Source: Cyanobacteria bacterium UBA4641 (GTDB taxonomy: Bacteria > Cyanobacteriota > Vampirovibrionia > Gastranaerophilales > Gastranaerophilaceae). Taken from it: a DNA stretch of 14,170 nucleotides. The stretch is taken from the NCBI GenBank assembly GCA_002405805.1, contig DHMN01000064.1:1-14170 (forward strand), in the 5' to 3' direction. The notes beneath the pieces were generated by a model that worked only from the letters and a program-made list of their open reading frames with translations, made no database searches and was not told where the DNA came from. Positions 12,479 through 14,170 of this stretch are shown in pieces. Within the stretch, counting starts at the first letter, position 1, and each line of letters opens with the position of its first letter. Position numbers and translations under genes: made by a program.

Positions 12479-13045
12479 TTATTTGCGAGATGGAGCGTTT
12501 GCTTGTGTAGGGTATTTGCCAATTGAATCGGTTCTTAATTGTTCCATGTAAATTTGACCGTTTTTAACAACTTGTTGCAATTGAGTCAAATTGCCTTCGA
12601 TACTTGTAAGAACTTGTTCCGCGTATAATTCAGCGCCTTCTCTGATTTTCATAGCCTCATCGGTTGCTTGAAGTCTGATGTTTTCAGCATCTTGAAGTGC
12701 AATGTGTTTCATTTTTTCACATTCTTCGTAAACTTCATTTTTAATTCTGTTGCCTTCGCGCTCAATTGCTTTCATTTGGTCAGATTCAGAAAGTTTTCTG
12801 TCAGCCTCATTTTGTGCATCTTGAACGATTTTATTAGCTTTTTGTTGAGCCTCGTTTTGAAGTTCTTCTTTGCGTTTTAAGAAAAGTCTTGCCTCTTGAA
12901 CTTCTGTTGGCAAAGCTGCATATATTCTATCAATTAATTCTTCAATTTCTCTTTTGTTTACTACAGTGTATTTTAATACAGAATAGCCTTCATCTAAGGC
13001 AATTTCTAACATCTTTAGTAAATCATACACTCCATTTTGTGGCAT
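12479..13045 (-). CDS. Coiled-coil protein with N-terminal VNKREIEELID module, coaD-linked
   Basis: A 188-residue soluble protein. Residues 7-57 form a compact helical module (LLKMLEIALDEGYSVLKYTV, then VNKREIEELIDRIYAALP and EVQEARLFLK). Residues about 55-172 are a continuous charged coiled coil (repeated A-E-x-I/x-A-x-x-E patterns such as NEAQQKANKIVQDAQNEAD), and the tail is Pro/Ser/Asn-rich. No membrane segment is present. I recall a similar clostridial protein beside coaD, with PF-GKVxVDREEIL and LPEEIKQA strings plus a coiled coil, often labelled as an ATPase or ATP-synthase-B-like or DivIVA-like protein. Function is not known to me; the name 'ATP synthase' would be unsupported. It has its own TTGACA promoter and terminator. 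The module also occurs twice in the next gene upstream. Confidence 0.8.
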   Translation of the reverse strand: MPQNGVYDLLKMLEIALDEGYSVLKYTVVNKREIEELIDRIYAALPTEVQEARLFLKRKEELQNEAQQKANKIVQDAQNEADRKLSESDQMKAIEREGNRIKNEVYEECEKMKHIALQDAENIRLQATDEAMKIREGAELYAEQVLTSIEGNLTQLQQVVKNGQIYMEQLRTDSIGKYPTQANAPSRK

Positions 13046-13083
13046 GTCTGTTATCCCTTATCCCTTTCACATTTTATATTAAT

Positions 13084-13112
13084 ATATTACATAAGCGAAA
13101 AATAATTGTCAA
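13084..13112 (-). promoter_or_regulatory. Promoter of the coiled-coil gene, with an inverted repeat over the -35
   Basis: On the minus strand a perfect TTGACA (13112-13107), a 17-bp spacer and TAATAT (13089-13084) precede the ATG at 13045 by about 39 bases. The inverted repeat GCGAAAAATA (13095-13104) / TATTTTCGC (13117-13125), with one bulged base, flanks the -35 and may be an operator. AAGGG lies nine bases before the ATG. Confidence 0.6.
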
Positions 13113-13154
13113 ATAATATTTTCGCATGCAATTACATAATTTAACATGTGTTTA

Positions 13155-13541
13155 CTAACGGTCGAGATTTTCTACCTCGTTGATTTCTGATGGGATATTT
13201 TTGTAAATTTGGTTGATGATATCTTCAATTTCTTTAACCTTGACAATAACGTAAGATGCAAATGACACCTGCTCGTTTAGTGTAGTTTCAAGCTTTTGCA
13301 GATAATCAAACAGGTTGTTTTTGCTTTCAGTGTCTTGTTTTAGAATCGGTTCTTCTTTCCACGATTTGAGAAAGCCGCGTGCTGTTTGAACATCATTAGG
13401 CAGATTTTTGTAAATTGAGTCAATGATTTGCTCAACTCCGCGTTTGTTTACGGCAACATATCCTCTAAAAATCGGCAATTTGTAGCCTTCTTGGAGTTGT
13501 TTTTCAAGGTCATGGATTTTCTTTTTGCTTTCAAATTTCAT
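13155..13541 (-). CDS. Small protein made of two diverged copies of the coaD-linked module
   Basis: A 128-residue protein of unknown function. Copy one is at about 9-58 (LQEGYKLPIFRGYVAVNKRG, then VEQIIDSIYKNLP and VQTARGFL). Copy two is at about 78-126 (LETTLNEQVSFASYVIVKVK, then EIEDIINQIYKNIP). Both align with the N-terminal module of the 12479-13045 product; copy two is the most diverged and has lost the AR-FL end. There is no coiled coil or membrane segment. The start is ATG 13541 with GCAGGA six bases before it; an upstream frame extension to 13607 merely overlaps the coaD end. The coaD stop lies one base upstream (TAG-T-ATG), so translation is coupled to coaD. No clear terminator follows. 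Confidence 0.8.
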   Translation of the reverse strand: MKFESKKKIHDLEKQLQEGYKLPIFRGYVAVNKRGVEQIIDSIYKNLPNDVQTARGFLKSWKEEPILKQDTESKNNLFDYLQKLETTLNEQVSFASYVIVKVKEIEDIINQIYKNIPSEINEVENLDR

Positions 13542-13542
13542 A

Positions 13543-14016
13543 CTATTTCCTGCTTGTAAGGTAATCATTGACTGCTTTTGGAACGAATTTGGAAATATCT
13601 CCGCCATTGTTTAAGATTTCTTTGATGGTGCTTGAAGAAATAAAGTTATATTCAGGTTTTGTGATGAGGAACACTGTTTTTATCTCTTCGCAAAGTGCAC
13701 TGTTAGCTTGTGATAATTGCATTTCGTATTCAAAATCAGATACGGCGCGCAATCCGCGAATTAAAACTTCTGCGTTGTGTTTTTTTGCATATTCAATCGT
13801 AAGCCCCTCAAATGCGTCAACTTCGGCATTTTTGATGTCTTTAATACTTTCTTTTATTAAATTAACGCGCTCTTCAACTGATAAAAATCCGTGTTTTTCG
13901 CCATTGTGAGCCACTGCGATAATTACTTTATCAAAAATACCTGCGGCATTTTTTAGTATGTCCAAATGCCCTTTGGTTATAGGGTCAAAACTCCCCGGAT
14001 ATATTGCAAGTTTCAT
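13543..14016 (-). CDS. coaD: Phosphopantetheine adenylyltransferase
   Basis: CoaD transfers AMP from ATP to 4'-phosphopantetheine, giving dephospho-CoA, the fourth step of CoA synthesis in the cytoplasm. The 157-residue product has the family length. YPGSFDPITKGHLDIL (5-20) includes the nucleotidyltransferase (T/H)xGH motif as TKGH. IRGLRAVSDFEYEMQLSQAN contains the pantetheine-binding RGLR...DFEYE block, and ISSSTIKEIL the ISSS-x-x-K/R-E ATP-binding motif. It ends near SKFVPKAVNDYL, typical for the family. I choose ATG 14016 (GAGGA just upstream); the frame continues open to 14169 but that stretch translates the octamer repeat into a non-family Pro/Ser-rich tract. It overlaps in expression with the two-module gene one base downstream. 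rsmD, often upstream, is outside the window. Confidence 0.97.
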   Translation of the reverse strand: MKLAIYPGSFDPITKGHLDILKNAAGIFDKVIIAVAHNGEKHGFLSVEERVNLIKESIKDIKNAEVDAFEGLTIEYAKKHNAEVLIRGLRAVSDFEYEMQLSQANSALCEEIKTVFLITKPEYNFISSSTIKEILNNGGDISKFVPKAVNDYLTSRK

Positions 14017-14085
14017 AATTTCCTCATTTCTGAGGTTGATTATAGCAGGCGGTGGGTGATTTTTCAAGGGTGGTGGTTGTGCAGA

Positions 14086-14141
14086 GGACAAGAAGGCAGG
14101 TTGGCAAGAGGGCAAGATGTCCAGAGGGCAGGATGGCAGGC
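14086..14141. repeat. GGCAAGAT octamer tandem repeat, copy 3
   Basis: In strict 8-bp register: GGCAGGTT (14095), GGCAAGAG (14103), GGCAAGAT (14111), GTCCAGAG (14119), GGCAGGAT (14127) and GGCAGGC (14135), with a further degenerate unit GGACAAGA at 14086. The unit order GGCAAGAT then GTCxxGAG matches copy 1. It lies about 70-125 bases upstream of the coaD start. The rest of 14017-14170 shows no gene; GTCATTAC at 14150-14157 echoes palindrome C. Confidence 0.7.
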
Positions 14142-14170
14142 TTTTAAATGTCATTACTGTACATGTCAAG

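Noticed and set aside
13542..13607. Upstream start for the two-module gene inside coaD
   Set aside because: It overlaps the coaD end in another frame with no homologous module; ATG 13541 has its own ribosome-binding site and abuts the coaD stop.
14086..14141. CRISPR array or microsatellite coding repeat
   Set aside because: Units are 8 bp and directly adjacent with no unique spacers; the frame does not keep phase, so it is neither CRISPR nor a coding repeat.
14017..14169. N-terminal extension of coaD (Pro/Ser/Cys-rich)
   Set aside because: It translates the octamer repeat; CoaD normally begins MKxAxYPGSFDP, and GAGGA lies just before 14016.

Overview
The window is AT-rich bacterial chromosome, densely packed and made almost entirely of housekeeping genes. 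It combines a secE-nusG-rplK-rplA cluster with an internal tRNA-Trp, a nadB-nadC pair, a cytoplasmic GH57 glycosidase, a coaD-linked pair of clostridial-like coiled-coil/module proteins, and a 177-residue unknown with an Asn-rich N-terminus ending in 'KFTG'. From memory of such genomes this best fits an uncultured gut lineage of the Gastranaerophilales (Vampirovibrionia/'Melainabacteria', non-photosynthetic relatives of Cyanobacteria). A Firmicute is the main alternative. This is inference; no rRNA or marker tree is available here.

Layout. Positions 1-98 hold the tail of an unidentified gene, followed by a terminator at 202-231. Plus-strand genes: anmK (248-1375), nadB (1453-3072) and nadC (3062-3892, TTG start, overlapping nadB). 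A 742-bp stretch without a clear gene (3893-4634) is packed with imperfect palindromes and an 8-bp tandem repeat. The GH57 enzyme (4635-6902, minus) is divergent from an AGCS amino acid:sodium symporter (7122-8711, plus), which is tightly coupled to a single-ACT-domain protein (8714-8989). The unknown gene at 9094-9627 follows and converges on the ribosomal cluster.

The rest is on the minus strand, read right to left: coaD (14016-13543), a two-module protein (13541-13155), a module plus coiled-coil protein (13045-12479), rpmG (12276-12109, only 55 codons), tRNA-Trp (12063-11991), secE (11960-11769), nusG (11740-11114), rplK (10996-10571) and rplA (10500-9778). A very strong terminator closes the cluster at 9712-9753, so rplJ/rplL are not co-transcribed in the usual way.

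How the genes work together: nadB and nadC make two of the three steps from aspartate to nicotinate mononucleotide (nadA is not here). anmK recycles cell-wall anhydro-sugar. The GH57 enzyme probably acts on internal alpha-glucan. The symporter-ACT pair looks like amino-acid uptake with a sensor. The ribosomal block shows two copies of an L1-stalk-like RNA element, one before rplK and one before rplA, suggesting feedback by L1.

I do not see a defence system, phage, transposase or CRISPR. The most unexplained items are the coaD-linked repeated module, the GGCAAGAT octamer family present at three intergenic sites, the terminator overlapping the anmK promoter region, and the palindrome cluster.
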